Of a stretch of 64,000 nt of DNA, positions 1-9,745 are shown in pieces. How positions within the stretch are numbered: position 1 is the stretch's first letter; each line of letters starts with the position of its first letter. The notes beneath the pieces are model-generated. The model had not been told where the DNA came from and did no database searches. It worked only from the letters and a program-made list of their open reading frames with translations. The DNA comes from Aliikangiella sp. G2MR2-5 (GTDB taxonomy: Bacteria; Pseudomonadota; Gammaproteobacteria; Enterobacterales; Kangiellaceae): assembly GCF_015687155.1 (NCBI RefSeq), contig NZ_JADPQF010000004.1, positions 310,001-374,000 on the forward strand, in the 5' to 3' direction. The position numbers were made by a program, and so were the translations under genes.

Positions 1-1
1 G

Positions 2-205
2 ATTACCATTCCCTGGAATATGTTACTTAAACATTCCGGTCTTAATAGAGGGAAAGAATTCGGTCTGGATGGTATCACTTATCTACAAGTAAACGATAAA
101 AATATGATTATTTATCATCGTGACTACTTTGATTGTGGTGCAATGTTATATGAAAGAATTCCATTAGTTAGCGCGCTAATTCGATGGATTAAAAGGAAAG
201 TGTAA
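2..205 (+). CDS. NTF2-like (SnoaL-like) protein, 5' truncated by window edge
   Basis: The frame is open from the left edge, so only the C-terminal ~67 residues are seen. The end (IYHRDYFDCG, then YERIPLVSALIRWIKRK) matches the C terminus of the nuclear-transport-factor-2-like proteins that usually open the SDR/FAD-oxidoreductase/DUF1365/CFA-synthase cluster found here. The stop overlaps the next start (TAATG), which indicates translational coupling. The role of these NTF2-like proteins is not established; they are presumed to bind a small substrate or support the lipid-modifying enzymes. The family call rests on the recalled C-terminal signature and on the neighbours. Confidence 0.7.
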   Translation: MTIPWNMLLKHSGLNRGKEFGLDGITYLQVNDKNMIIYHRDYFDCGAMLYERIPLVSALIRWIKRKV

Positions 206-966
206 TGAGGTACAGTTTCAGACAGAAAGTGGTTTGGATAACCGGCGCTAGTAGCGGCATAGGCTTGTCTCTAGCAAAAAAATTGCAACAAGAAGGTGCT
301 TATATTGCGGTAACTTCTAGAAGCGAATTAGATCTTCAGGCGCTATATGGGTTGAATGAGAACATATTGGTGGCATCAGGAGATGTAACATCGCGAGAAG
401 AAAATCAGCGAATAGTAGAAATGATTATTGAAACATTTGGGCAGCTCGATTGCATCATTTTAAATGCGGGGAATGCAGAATACATCAATATACAAGACTT
501 CAGATCAGGGCCCTTTGAAAGGATGATGGAAGTTAACTTTTTTTCGCAAACCAGAGCTATTGAGGTTGCTCTACCATATTTACGTCAATCATCCTCGCCA
601 TATCTTGTAGCTATGAGTAGTAGTGTAGCATGGCTTGGATTGCCCAGAGGAGAAGCATACTCGGCAAGCAAAGCGGCAACTCGAAATTTATGCCAAGGTC
701 TTAGATTGGAACTGGCAAAGGAAAATATTCCGGTGAGCTGGATTTGTCCCGGTTTTGTTAGAACTCCATTAACGGATAAAAATGATTTTCCTATGCCATT
801 TCGTATAGAGGCGGAAGATGCGGCCGAAAAAATCATTAATGGTTTAGTAAAACAAAAGGCGGAAATTCATTTTCCGAAAGCATTTACCTTGCTCATGAAA
901 TTGTTAGCAGTTTTGCCGGCAAACCTATCAAAACTAATATTAACCAGAGTGGTAACAAGCAAATGA
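205..966 (+). CDS. SDR family NAD(P)-dependent oxidoreductase
   Basis: A classical short-chain dehydrogenase of 253 residues, the usual family length. The nucleotide-binding motif TGASSGIG lies near residues 14-21, the NAG motif near residue 88, a serine-rich catalytic stretch near 138, and the YSASK catalytic Tyr/Lys pair near 153. It probably reduces or oxidises a carbonyl or hydroxyl group on a lipid-like substrate. It overlaps the preceding gene by one base and the following one by four (ATGA), so it belongs to one operon with the FAD oxidoreductase, DUF1365 protein and CFA-synthase-like enzyme. The exact substrate cannot be read from the sequence. Confidence 0.9.
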   Translation: MRYSFRQKVVWITGASSGIGLSLAKKLQQEGAYIAVTSRSELDLQALYGLNENILVASGDVTSREENQRIVEMIIETFGQLDCIILNAGNAEYINIQDFRSGPFERMMEVNFFSQTRAIEVALPYLRQSSSPYLVAMSSSVAWLGLPRGEAYSASKAATRNLCQGLRLELAKENIPVSWICPGFVRTPLTDKNDFPMPFRIEAEDAAEKIINGLVKQKAEIHFPKAFTLLMKLLAVLPANLSKLILTRVVTSK

Positions 967-2267
967 AAATAGCGGTAGTTGGAACTGGTATAGCTGGAAA
1001 CTATGCAGCCTATCGATTAAGTCAGGAACATGATGTTCATGTGTTTGAATCCAATAGCTATATTGGTGGACATACTCATACTCACTCAATTAGCTATCAA
1101 GGAGATGAACAACAAATTGATACCGGGTTTATCGTATTCAATAAAAAGACCTATCCGAATTTTCTCAAACTTCTGGAAGAACTTAATGTCGATTATCAGC
1201 CAAGTGATATGAGCTTTAGCGTTCAAGCATATGCAGATAATCTCGAATATAACGGCACCAATTTGAATAGCCTTTTTGCTCAGCGGCGAAACGTTTTTAG
1301 ACCAAGTTTTTACCGGATGATTCAGGATATTTTGAAGTTTAATCGAGAAAGCCTCGATTTATTACAAGATATCAATAATCAGATTTTGTTAGGTGATTAT
1401 CTTTTAGAAAATAGATATTCGAAGCAATTTATTCACCACTATATTGTGCCGATGGGCGCCGCAATATGGTCGACTGATCATCAAAGTATGATGAATTTCC
1501 CAGCGAGATTTTTTGTTCAGTTTTTTCACAATCACGGAATGTTAAGTGTAAATGAAAGACCTCAGTGGTATGTTATTAAAGGTGGGTCAAAAAACTATAT
1601 AGAGCCATTAATTGCAGGACATAAAGATAAGATCCGCTCTGGGGTTGCGATAAAAAATATTCGCAGAACACCTGATGAAGTCTATCTTCAGTATGAGAAC
1701 AATGAAGAAGTGTTCGACTATGTTTTTATCGCAACACATAGTGATCAAGCGCTAGCTATGTTGGAGAATCCATCGAGTCTGGAAAAGGAAGTTTTGGGAG
1801 CAATACCTTACACATCTAATCAGGCGATACTGCATACAGATATCAGTGTCCTACCTAAAAGAAAGCGAGCCTGGGCTGCATGGAACTATCATTTGTTAGA
1901 AGATCAAAAGGAAAAAGTAGCCTTGACTTACAATATGAATATTTTGCAATCAATAGAAAGTAAAAACACCTATTGTGTATCCCTTAATTATAAAGATTCG
2001 ATTGACCCGCAAAAGATAATCAAGGTTATTGATTATGCCCATCCCTTTTTTACTATAAATGGCGTCAATGCACAAAAGAAACATAGTCAGGTTAATGGTC
2101 AATATCGAACGTTTTATTGTGGCGCATATTGGCGAAATGGTTTTCATGAAGATGGTGTTGTGAGTAGTATAAATGCGCTAAAAGATTTTGAGCGGGTACT
2201 GGCTTTTGACAAAGAAAGACAGAAGGAATCAAGTACCTATAAAGAAAAAGAGAGTGTTTGTGAATAG
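963..2267 (+). CDS. FAD/NAD(P)-binding amine-oxidase-like oxidoreductase
   Basis: A 434-residue flavoprotein. The N-terminal dinucleotide-binding motif [10 protein letters not shown] is at residues 7-16, followed by an acidic residue at the end of beta-2 ([16 protein letters not shown]), as in the amine oxidase/desaturase-like family. A C-terminal FAD-contact stretch ([16 protein letters not shown]) is present. Homologues sit beside DUF1365 and CFA-synthase-like genes in many proteobacteria. Related genes in Rhodobacter, as I recall, take part in making methylated or furan fatty acids under sigma-E/ChrR control. A lipid-desaturating or oxidising role is therefore plausible but inferred. It overlaps the SDR gene by 4 bases. 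Confidence 0.88.
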   Translation: MKIAVVGTGIAGNYAAYRLSQEHDVHVFESNSYIGGHTHTHSISYQGDEQQIDTGFIVFNKKTYPNFLKLLEELNVDYQPSDMSFSVQAYADNLEYNGTNLNSLFAQRRNVFRPSFYRMIQDILKFNRESLDLLQDINNQILLGDYLLENRYSKQFIHHYIVPMGAAIWSTDHQSMMNFPARFFVQFFHNHGMLSVNERPQWYVIKGGSKNYIEPLIAGHKDKIRSGVAIKNIRRTPDEVYLQYENNEEVFDYVFIATHSDQALAMLENPSSLEKEVLGAIPYTSNQAILHTDISVLPKRKRAWAAWNYHLLEDQKEKVALTYNMNILQSIESKNTYCVSLNYKDSIDPQKIIKVIDYAHPFFTINGVNAQKKHSQVNGQYRTFYCGAYWRNGFHEDGVVSSINALKDFERVLAFDKERQKESSTYKEKESVCE

Positions 2268-3018
2268 TGCAATATATTTTGGTGAGGTAAAACATCATCG
2301 ATTTTTACCGAGAGAACATCAGTTTAGTTATAAGCTTGCTATGTTTTTTGTCGATATCGATGAGCTTCCGATGCTTTTTTCCAGGTATATTTTCTGGTCG
2401 ATAAATCGAACCAATATAGCTTCTTTTCATGTTAAAAATTATCTTAATCTGAATGGCTCTATCAGGGACGGGGTGAATAACGAAATATTCCAAAAATTTA
2501 ATGCTGTACATTCAGGGCCTATTAGAATGCTTACTCATTTATCGTACTTTGGCTACTGTTTTAATCCCGTTACTTTTTACTATTGTTTTAATGAAAATTC
2601 TAATAATGTCGATTTTCTGGTCGCGCAGGTTAATAACACGCCATGGAATGAACGTTATAGCTATTGTTTTGATAATCGCAAGGGTCAATGTCGGCAGGAA
2701 GGTTTTTTGGAATTTCAATTTGATAAGGACTTTCACGTATCACCATTTCAACCTATGTCATTAAAATGTTTTTGGCGATTTATGATCCCGGATGAAAAAT
2801 TATTCGTATATATGAGAAATATGGAAAACAATGAAAAGTTGTTTTCCGCAACACTGAATTTAGCCAGAGAAGATGTTACTAGTCGAAGTCTGATGAAAGT
2901 TCTTTTTAACTATCCACTGATGACAATGAAAGTTTCCACCGCGATTTATTGGCAGGCTTTAAAACTCTGGTTAAAGAAAATACCTTTTTATTCACATCCG
3001 AAAAAAGAATCGGTGTAG
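2260..3018 (+). CDS. DUF1365 domain-containing protein
   Basis: A DUF1365 family protein of about 252 residues, recognised from the N-terminal pattern [20 protein letters not shown] and the later [21 protein letters not shown] stretch. I place the start at the GTG at 2260, giving the family-typical N terminus Met-Asn-Ser-Ala. It is preceded by a purine-rich AAGAGAG ribosome site and overlaps the previous gene by 8 bases. The in-frame ATG at 2188 would overlap by 80 bases and encode a non-conserved extension. The function is unknown. The gene is almost always paired with the FAD oxidoreductase and CFA-like methyltransferase, which suggests a role in the same fatty-acid modification. Confidence 0.85.
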   Translation: MNSAIYFGEVKHHRFLPREHQFSYKLAMFFVDIDELPMLFSRYIFWSINRTNIASFHVKNYLNLNGSIRDGVNNEIFQKFNAVHSGPIRMLTHLSYFGYCFNPVTFYYCFNENSNNVDFLVAQVNNTPWNERYSYCFDNRKGQCRQEGFLEFQFDKDFHVSPFQPMSLKCFWRFMIPDEKLFVYMRNMENNEKLFSATLNLAREDVTSRSLMKVLFNYPLMTMKVSTAIYWQALKLWLKKIPFYSHPKKESV

Positions 3019-3045
3019 TTAGAAATAACTATAAGGAGAGCACTA

Positions 3046-4341
3046 ATGGCAAGTTATTCGTCGGTAAAAGCATTGGCGGAAAGGGTAGAACGAAAAAATA
3101 GTAATTCTGCAAATCTTTTCCTCAATGGAGTTCTGAAAGATAAGATTTTTGCTCGTTTGAAGCAACTACAATTTGGCTCGCTAACTATTCTTTATAAGGG
3201 AGATAGCTATCAGTTTTCAGGCGATGAGTATTTGCATTTAACGGCAAAAATAGAAGTAAATCATGAGCAGTTTTTCCGCTACCTTGCTTTTGGTGGTAGT
3301 GTTGGAGCGGCAGAAGCCTATATAAATAACTACTGGTCTACCGATGATCTGACTAATGTGATTCGTTTGTTTGCGCTTAATCAGGCCGTTATGGACAGTG
3401 TAGACCATGGAATGGCGAGAGTAACAGCACCATTAAAGCAGTTTTTTCATTACTTAAATAAAAATACTCAGCGAGGAAGCAAGAGAAATATAGTGGCTCA
3501 TTATGATTTAGGAAATGACTTTTTTGAGCAGTTTCTCGACTCCAGTATGATGTATTCATCCGGAATCTTTTGTTCTCTAGATGAATCAATGGAGCAAGCC
3601 TCTATTAATAAGCTTGAGCGTATATGTAAGCGATTAAGATTGAACGAAAATGATCATGTGTTGGAGATCGGAACCGGGTGGGGCAGTTTTGCAATTTACG
3701 CAGCTAAAAATTACGGCTGTCGTGTAACGACAACAACTATTTCCAACGAACAGTTTTTATACGCCAGAGAAAGAATTCGTGAAGAAGGCCTGGATGAGAA
3801 AATTACTTTACTTGATTTCGACTATAGAAAACTCACTGGCAAGTTTGATAAACTAGTTTCGATTGAAATGATTGAGGCCGTTGGTCACCATTATTTTCCT
3901 GTTTTCTTTGAAAAATGTAGTAGCCTGTTAAAAGATAATGGCGAAATGTTGCTTCAGGCAATCACCATTCAGGACCAAAGATTTGACAGCGCTAAAAAGC
4001 ATATCGATTTTATCAAGCGATATATTTTCCCTGGAAGTTGTATTCCCTCGATAGATAGCATTAGTGAGTGTGTCACCAGAGATACTGACCTGAGGATGCT
4101 TGCGCTAGATGATATCGGTGTTCACTATGCTGAGACATTGAAGCGTTGGCGTGAAACCTTCTTTAGCAATATCAGCCAGATCAAAGCACAAGGATTTAGC
4201 GAGAACTTTATACGCATGTGGGAGTTCTATTTTTGTTATTGTGAGGGCGGCTTCAGGGAAAGAGTGATCAGTGATATACAGTTACATCTTGTTAAACCGC
4301 TGGCGCGTGTTCCCATGAAGTTATCGGTACTTAAAGATTAG
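3046..4341 (+). CDS. Cyclopropane-fatty-acyl-phospholipid synthase family methyltransferase
   Basis: A 431-residue SAM-dependent methyltransferase of the CFA synthase family, which methylates unsaturated acyl chains of membrane phospholipids. The N-terminal lipid-binding domain (GGSVGAAEAYINNYW) is followed by NIVAHYDLGNDFFEQFLD. The SAM-binding loop VLEIGTGWGSFA lies near residue 205, and a catalytic-domain stretch SIEMIEAVGHHYFPVFF near residue 280. The ribosome site AAGGAGAG is well placed. Since DUF1365 and FAD oxidoreductase partners are present, the enzyme may methylate an acyl chain destined for another modification rather than simply form a cyclopropane. I cannot tell which from sequence, so I do not assign the symbol cfa. 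Confidence 0.9.
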   Translation: MASYSSVKALAERVERKNSNSANLFLNGVLKDKIFARLKQLQFGSLTILYKGDSYQFSGDEYLHLTAKIEVNHEQFFRYLAFGGSVGAAEAYINNYWSTDDLTNVIRLFALNQAVMDSVDHGMARVTAPLKQFFHYLNKNTQRGSKRNIVAHYDLGNDFFEQFLDSSMMYSSGIFCSLDESMEQASINKLERICKRLRLNENDHVLEIGTGWGSFAIYAAKNYGCRVTTTTISNEQFLYARERIREEGLDEKITLLDFDYRKLTGKFDKLVSIEMIEAVGHHYFPVFFEKCSSLLKDNGEMLLQAITIQDQRFDSAKKHIDFIKRYIFPGSCIPSIDSISECVTRDTDLRMLALDDIGVHYAETLKRWRETFFSNISQIKAQGFSENFIRMWEFYFCYCEGGFRERVISDIQLHLVKPLARVPMKLSVLKD

Positions 4342-4351
4342 TAGTCTGGTT

Positions 4352-4921
4352 ATGTTTAATAAACGATTCTGGGTCTCTATGCTGGCATTTGATATTGGAT
4401 GGGGACTCATAGTTTTTGGTGTTAACGATGGAGCTTACTGGTTTGTTTTGCCTGGAATTTTAGCCTATTCTATTGCCGACTTTATCTATTCCGAACGAAG
4501 AGCAAATTATTTTGGATTGATACTGGGAATACTAATTGTTGGTTGTCTGGCAGATTTTATGATGGCAAAACTCGATCTAATTCGATTTGCTGGCGAAGCT
4601 ACTTTACCTGTATGGATGTCTTTTTTATGGCTTCTATTTAGTGTGACTTTCGCTAATAACTATTATCCGTTGATTATCAGAAAATACTGGCTAGTATTGA
4701 TGGTCGGTGCTCTGGGCGGACCTTTCTCTTATTTTGCAGCAACTCAACTCTCTGTCGCGCAAGTCATTCAACCTGAAATTTTTTATCCTCTTAGCAGTTT
4801 ATTCTGGGCGACTCTATTTTTTGTTTTAACCAAAGTGACGCCGTTCAACAAAGTTCTTTTTGCTGGAAATACTATTAACAAGAAAGGCAAAGCTGGACTT
4901 AAACTCCCAGCATTTCCCTAG
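4352..4921 (+). CDS. DUF2878 family membrane protein
   Basis: A 189-residue hydrophobic protein with about five or six membrane segments and little polar sequence, matching the DUF2878 proteins that end this lipid-modification cluster in other gammaproteobacteria. It starts 10 bases after the methyltransferase stop and runs convergently into recN, overlapping the recN 3' end by 23 bases. The function is unknown; the position suggests a membrane partner of the acyl-modifying enzymes. The DUF3833 gene often found in such clusters is absent here. Confidence 0.75.
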   Translation: MFNKRFWVSMLAFDIGWGLIVFGVNDGAYWFVLPGILAYSIADFIYSERRANYFGLILGILIVGCLADFMMAKLDLIRFAGEATLPVWMSFLWLLFSVTFANNYYPLIIRKYWLVLMVGALGGPFSYFAATQLSVAQVIQPEIFYPLSSLFWATLFFVLTKVTPFNKVLFAGNTINKKGKAGLKLPAFP

Positions 4922-6560
4922 CATGAGTCAAAGTTTTTTCAGAAATATTTAATCCGCCAAGCATTCGTCCGATTTCCTGAACTCTTTCTTCGGAGTTCAA
5001 ATTTTTCATTTGGGTTGTGGTGCTATTGGCCATTTTTGTTTTACTGGCTATTAAATGGTTTCTTCCACAAGAGGCAACCTGAGGTTGATGAGTAACACAG
5101 ATGACCTGACGATCTGCTGACAGCTGTTCGAGCAAGCGTCCAACCACTTCAGCGGTACCACCTCCGATGCCCACGTCAACTTCGTCAAAGATAAGTGTTG
5201 GTACTAACTGTTGCTTGGCAGTAATGACTGCAATCGCTAAGCTAATTCGAGAAAGCTCACCGCCTGAGGCTACTTTACCCAAAGCTTGTAAGGGCTGGCC
5301 TGGGTTAGCTGAAACTAGAAATTCGATAGATTCAAGGCCTGTCGCAGGAAAGCTATCATCGATAGGGCTCAACTGGATTTCGAAGCGGCCGCCATCCATT
5401 GCCAGTATCTGTAGCGATTCGGATACTTCATCTTGTAATGATTTGGCAATTTTCTTTCGACTGTTGGAAAGTTTTGCTGCAGTTTCACGGTAGCTTTCAA
5501 TTGCTGCTTTATGCTCTGTTTCTATGGCTTCAAGTTCCGAATCATCGGCTTCAAGTTGCGCTAACTCCTCTTTCAGGAAAACAAAATGCTGCGGTAACTG
5601 GGCCAATGAAACGTGATGTTTGCGGGCCAAATCATGAAATTGGCCAAGTTGCTGGTCAAGGTGCAAAAGAGTTTCAGGATCGACTTCGAGCCTGTCAATG
5701 TAGTGACTTAGTTCATCCCTTGCTTCTTGCAATAATCCTTCGGACTGAATCAATATTTCAAGCAGATTTTCAACTTTAGGATCAAGCGATTTTAACTGAC
5801 TGACTTTTTCAATAGTGCGCGCTAATGAGGGCAGACATGCCTCATTGGCTTCTCCGTCAAGCCAGAGCCTGCTTTCTTCCGCAAGCTGCAATCTGTCCTG
5901 GCTAGTCGCGGCCTTTTTATGCTCCTGTTCAAGACTATCCAACACCGCTTGTTGTGGATTTGCTTCTTCGAGCTCTTCAACCTGGTAGACGAGTAAGTCC
6001 CGTTTAGCATCTCGCGCCAGCTTTTGCTCTTCGAGCAAGAGTTTACGTTTTTCGATTTGCTTGATGAGCATTGCCTTTTCTTTGACATTTTCGAGCAGGT
6101 TGGCATGACCGGCAAACCTATCGAGGAGATTTAGCTGTTCACGGTTTTTTAACAATGATTGATGGGCGTGTTGACCATGAATGTCGACTAGCAAACTACC
6201 AATCGTTTTGAGCTGGGAAAGAGTTGCAGAGCGGCCATTAATGAAGCATTTGCTCCGTCCTTCTTTGGCGATGACTCGGCGAAGTATGCACTCACCTTCT
6301 TCTTCTAGCTCGTTTTCGCTAAGCCACTTTGCAGCGGCCGATTGCTCTTGAAGTTCGAAGCTGGCTACAACTTCCGCCTGGGAAGCGCCAGGGTAAACAC
6401 TGGAGGCATCCGCTCGTTCACCCAGAGCGAGCCCCAAAGCATCTATGACAATCGACTTACCTGCACCAGTTTCACCTGTGATAACCGTCATTCCATTTGA
6501 CCAGTCTAGTGCGAGAGACTGAATAATAGCAAAATTGCGAACTTCGATTCTACTTAACAT
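4899..6560 (-). CDS. recN: DNA repair protein RecN
   Basis: An SMC-like ATPase of 553 residues, standard RecN length, that acts in recombinational repair of double-strand breaks. The N-terminal Walker A (GETGAGKS, near residue 29), a central coiled-coil region rich in Leu/Glu/Lys, an ABC-type signature (VASGGELSR) and a Walker B (LIFDEVDVGIGG) are all visible. It lies next to nadK on the same strand, the common gammaproteobacterial order. No clear LexA box is claimed upstream. The last codons overlap the convergent DUF2878 gene. Confidence 0.97.
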   Translation of the reverse strand: MLSRIEVRNFAIIQSLALDWSNGMTVITGETGAGKSIVIDALGLALGERADASSVYPGASQAEVVASFELQEQSAAAKWLSENELEEEGECILRRVIAKEGRSKCFINGRSATLSQLKTIGSLLVDIHGQHAHQSLLKNREQLNLLDRFAGHANLLENVKEKAMLIKQIEKRKLLLEEQKLARDAKRDLLVYQVEELEEANPQQAVLDSLEQEHKKAATSQDRLQLAEESRLWLDGEANEACLPSLARTIEKVSQLKSLDPKVENLLEILIQSEGLLQEARDELSHYIDRLEVDPETLLHLDQQLGQFHDLARKHHVSLAQLPQHFVFLKEELAQLEADDSELEAIETEHKAAIESYRETAAKLSNSRKKIAKSLQDEVSESLQILAMDGGRFEIQLSPIDDSFPATGLESIEFLVSANPGQPLQALGKVASGGELSRISLAIAVITAKQQLVPTLIFDEVDVGIGGGTAEVVGRLLEQLSADRQVICVTHQPQVASCGRNHLIASKTKMANSTTTQMKNLNSEERVQEIGRMLGGLNISEKTLTHAREMLGV

Positions 6561-6666
6561 CTATTTATATGAGTAGTTGTTTTCTCTGTACGCATTCTAG
6601 CCGACTTGCTAGATTTTGACCATATTTTTCGAGATTCACTGAGTCTTTTTCTTTCAGGTCGTCAGT

Positions 6667-7560
6667 CTACAGCTTTTGTCCCCAACTCAGTTTACTTCTC
6701 AGAACTTCAAAATAGTCATAGTCCAAAGGATGTACTAGCTGTATTTCTATAGGGTATTGATTAATCTCGATCCGGTCACCTGGAGCAAGAGAAATAATCT
6801 CCTGACCATCACAACTCAATTGGGGGTTATGTGGATTGGTATCCGAAACCACAATATCTATTCGACGTTTTCTATCGACGCAAATAGGCCGACTGGATAA
6901 TGTGTGTGGGCACATAGGGACAAGAACCACAGAATCTGTTTCTGGCGCTACGATAGGGCCACCAGCAGACAATGCATAGGCGGTAGAGCCTGTGGGTGTA
7001 GAAACAATCAAACCGTCGGAGCGCTGGCTGTAAACGAACTGTTTATCCATATAAAGCTCGAAGGCAATCATTCGCGCAATTTCTCCGGGATAAAGAACCA
7101 CATCGTTTACCGCACAGGATTGACCAATCAGCTTGTCTTTACGATAGACTTCGGCATTCAGCAAGAAACGATTTTCCAGCGTGTAATTGCCTTTCAGGAT
7201 TGGCGGGACGCGCGTATCGATTTCAGTCGGACGAATATCGGTTAGAAAACCCAGATGTCCCCGGTTAATTCCTAACAGGGGAACACGACTATCGACTAGT
7301 TCGCGAGCGGTTTTTAACATACTGCCGTCCCCGCCGACGACGATAACCAGGTCGCATCTTTCGCCAAGTTCTTTGAAAGGAACTAGAGAAACTTCTTTTT
7401 GTGAAACAAGATCATGGTTTCTTTCCGGGACAAAGACCGTTTTATTAAGGCTGAGCAGCTGACTGCAAAGAGCTTCAACCGTCTCCATTGCAGCCTGGCT
7501 ACCTGGCTTGCCGGTAACTCCAATTTTTTCAAATGTCGCTAGTTGGGTCATGGGGTACAT
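6667..7560 (-). CDS. nadK: NAD kinase
   Basis: The 297-residue ATP-dependent NAD kinase makes NADP. The catalytic GGDGSML motif is near residue 75 and is followed by INRGHLGFL. The NE/D-type substrate region (SCAVNDVVLY) and the SDGLIVSTPTGSTAY stretch are intact. The first ATG has an AAGG ribosome site six bases upstream; a second ATG three codons in is also possible. It is divergent from hrcA and lies upstream of recN on the same strand, a conserved neighbourhood. Confidence 0.97.
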   Translation of the reverse strand: MYPMTQLATFEKIGVTGKPGSQAAMETVEALCSQLLSLNKTVFVPERNHDLVSQKEVSLVPFKELGERCDLVIVVGGDGSMLKTARELVDSRVPLLGINRGHLGFLTDIRPTEIDTRVPPILKGNYTLENRFLLNAEVYRKDKLIGQSCAVNDVVLYPGEIARMIAFELYMDKQFVYSQRSDGLIVSTPTGSTAYALSAGGPIVAPETDSVVLVPMCPHTLSSRPICVDRKRRIDIVVSDTNPHNPQLSCDGQEIISLAPGDRIEINQYPIEIQLVHPLDYDYFEVLRSKLSWGQKL

Positions 7561-7727
7561 TCGCAGCCTTGAAATCTTAGTAAGAAGGCAGCATATTAGT
7601 GTGACTAGGGTAATTGCCTAATCATCGGCTGTTTTCTATTGATTATCAAGAGACTAGCAAGATTAATTATGGTGAATACTGCCAGTCATAGTGAACTATC
7701 GGCTCATTTCTGCTTACCGACTTGAGA

Positions 7728-8771
7728 ATGAATATGAAAGATCGTGACCTTATTTTAATGAAATCACTGATTGAGTCCTATGTCCGAGAGGGACATCCAA
7801 TAGGCTCGAAAGCGCTGCTAAAGCATTCGCATCTTTCTATCAGTCCGGCTACCGTGCGCAATATTATGTCTGATCTGGAACGTCAGGGTCTGCTGCTATC
7901 GCCACATACTTCTGCGGGGCGTATACCGACGACTCAGGGGCTACGCATATTTGTTGACCAGCTAGTTAAGGTCAAAAACCTGGAAACAGATGCTCTGGCA
8001 CAATTAAAGTCGACGCTGGATCCTAACCTGGAAACCAATACTATTCTTGGAAGAGCCTCATCGGTACTTTCAGATATGACTAAAATGGCAAGTTTGGTGC
8101 AACTCCCGAGTAAACCCTTCCAGCAGATTGAGCAGATCGAGTTTGTTCCGCTGTCTGAGCGCAAGCTACTGGTAGTATTGGTGCTTAAAAATGATGAAAT
8201 CCAAAATCGGATCATACCTGTAGAGCGTAACTATTCTCGGCAAGAGCTAAGTCGAATGGCCGACTTTTTGAATGAACATTTTTCCGGTAAAGATCTGACA
8301 ACCGTGAAAAACCAGCTATTGAAAGAAATGATTTTCGATAAAGAGCGTCTCGACAGCATGATGCAGCAGGCGGTGACGCTCGCCAGTGCCGGTCTGGACG
8401 AAGCAATTAATCATTACCAGGACTTTCATGTCTCAGGACAGACTAATCTGGTGTCGATGGCTACTCACGGACAAATAGAAAATCTGGAACAGATATTTCA
8501 GGCATTCAAACAAAAGCAGCAAATTGTTGAAATTCTGGAGCGTTCCATACTTGCCGACGGAGTTAAAATATTCATTGGTGAAGAGAGTGGAAACCAAAAT
8601 CTATCGGACTGTAGTCTGGTTACCGCACCCTACAAGCTGAATGGCGAGTCGATTGGAGTACTTGCAGTTGTAGGACCGACACGAATGCGTTATGACAAGG
8701 TGATCCCGATTGTGGATGTGACCGCAAAGCTACTGTCGAACGCGCTGAGCATGAAAATAAAAGACGAATAG
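7728..8771 (+). CDS. hrcA: Heat-inducible transcription repressor HrcA
   Basis: A repressor of about 347 residues. The N-terminal winged helix is visible (EGHPIGSKALLKHS, then SPATVRNIMSDLERQGLL), followed by the HTSAGRIPTTQGLR motif and the GAF-like dimerisation region. HrcA classically binds CIRCE inverted repeats at groESL and dnaK promoters. I chose the ATG at 7728, since the TTG two codons earlier is less likely; an ATG at 7734 is also possible. The gene precedes grpE-dnaK-dnaJ, but I see no CIRCE consensus (TTAGCACTC, 9 bases, GAGTGCTAA) in front of any of these genes, so its targets are probably elsewhere. Confidence 0.95.
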   Translation: MNMKDRDLILMKSLIESYVREGHPIGSKALLKHSHLSISPATVRNIMSDLERQGLLLSPHTSAGRIPTTQGLRIFVDQLVKVKNLETDALAQLKSTLDPNLETNTILGRASSVLSDMTKMASLVQLPSKPFQQIEQIEFVPLSERKLLVVLVLKNDEIQNRIIPVERNYSRQELSRMADFLNEHFSGKDLTTVKNQLLKEMIFDKERLDSMMQQAVTLASAGLDEAINHYQDFHVSGQTNLVSMATHGQIENLEQIFQAFKQKQQIVEILERSILADGVKIFIGEESGNQNLSDCSLVTAPYKLNGESIGVLAVVGPTRMRYDKVIPIVDVTAKLLSNALSMKIKDE

Positions 8772-8824
8772 TGAGGGGATTTTTACAAAAAGCTTATTTT
8801 TCTCCATTTTTTATCGCATTTTTG

Positions 8825-8852
8825 CTTGAATCCACATTTCTAACCCCCATAT
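8825..8852 (+). promoter_or_regulatory. Sigma-32 (RpoH) type promoter for grpE
   Basis: CTTGAA at 8825-8830, a 14-base spacer, then CCCCATAT at 8845-8852. This matches the heat-shock sigma-32 consensus very closely. It lies about 140 bases upstream of the grpE start, in the hrcA-grpE gap. Confidence 0.8.
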
Positions 8853-8989
8853 TGCCTACAAATTGATGTATCCGCTATCCATTTTGGTGCCTGACTAGTT
8901 ACAGGGCGGTATATATTCCAACATCCAGATTGAATTTTAACAAATGAAATGGCTGAAATTGCCGGCAAAATAAAGCTTGGGAGCTTTTT

Positions 8990-9583
8990 ATGAGCAATAA
9001 AGACGATATACAAGAACAGGTTGCTGACGGGGCAGAAACCGAACAGTTTGATGCTGCTACAAGTGATGAAAAGGGTTCTTTTGACCAGCGTGTCGAGGAA
9101 CTGACACAAGAGCTGGATAAGGCTCTGGAAGAAGTTGAGAGTCATAAAGACACGGCAATTCGAGCCAAGGCAGAATGCGAAAATATTCGACGCCGAGCTG
9201 AAAGAGAAGTTAGCAACGCCAGCAAATTTGCGCTGGAAAAGTTTGCCAAAGAAATCCTGGCAGTTGTTGATAGTCTGGAAAAAGCGCTCGAGCACCCTGT
9301 TGAAGGTGAGGCCCAGACTGCAATGCACGAAGGACTACAACTTACTTATAAACTGTTGATTGATACCTTAAATAAGTTTTCGATTGAGCAGATCTCACCG
9401 CTTGGTGAATCTTTTGATCCTGGGTTGCATGAAGCCATGGTGATGCAGGAAAGTGAAGAGCATGAACCTAACAGTGTAATGCATGTCATTCAGCAAGGTT
9501 ATGCGCTCAATGGTCGATTGATTCGTCCTGCGCGAGTAATCGTTGCCAAAGGCAAGGCGCCAAAAATTGACGAAAAAGCCTGA
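8990..9583 (+). CDS. grpE: Nucleotide exchange factor GrpE
   Basis: A 197-residue co-chaperone that releases ADP from DnaK. It has the acidic N terminus, the long helix (AIRAKAECENIRRRAERE near residue 58) and the C-terminal beta domain (FDPGLHEAMVMQES, then VIQQGYALNGRLIRPARVIV). The ribosome site GGGAGC precedes the ATG. It sits between hrcA and dnaK and has its own sigma-32-type promoter. Confidence 0.97.
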   Translation: MSNKDDIQEQVADGAETEQFDAATSDEKGSFDQRVEELTQELDKALEEVESHKDTAIRAKAECENIRRRAEREVSNASKFALEKFAKEILAVVDSLEKALEHPVEGEAQTAMHEGLQLTYKLLIDTLNKFSIEQISPLGESFDPGLHEAMVMQESEEHEPNSVMHVIQQGYALNGRLIRPARVIVAKGKAPKIDEKA

Positions 9584-9610
9584 TTTGATCAAAAAAAAGA
9601 CAAATCAGTG

Positions 9611-9640
9611 CTTGAATTAAAGTTTTCAGCCCCCAGATAA
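9611..9640 (+). promoter_or_regulatory. Sigma-32 (RpoH) type promoter for dnaK
   Basis: CTTGAA at 9611-9616, a 14-base spacer, then CCCCAGATA from 9631. The arrangement is the same as in front of grpE, with one departure in the -10 element. It lies about 110 bases upstream of dnaK, so dnaK can be induced separately from grpE. Confidence 0.75.
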
Positions 9641-9745
9641 AGGGCATCTAAAGATTAAATTGTAGTTTGTTTTAACAGCTAAAGAGAGCTTCTAGTTCAA
9701 GAGCTTCATACAAAGCTGCGAAACAAAAAATGTGGAGAGATTAAA

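Noticed and set aside
8772-8989. CIRCE operator upstream of grpE
   Set aside because: I looked for TTAGCACTC with its inverted partner on both strands and found none; the sigma-32 elements explain the region better.
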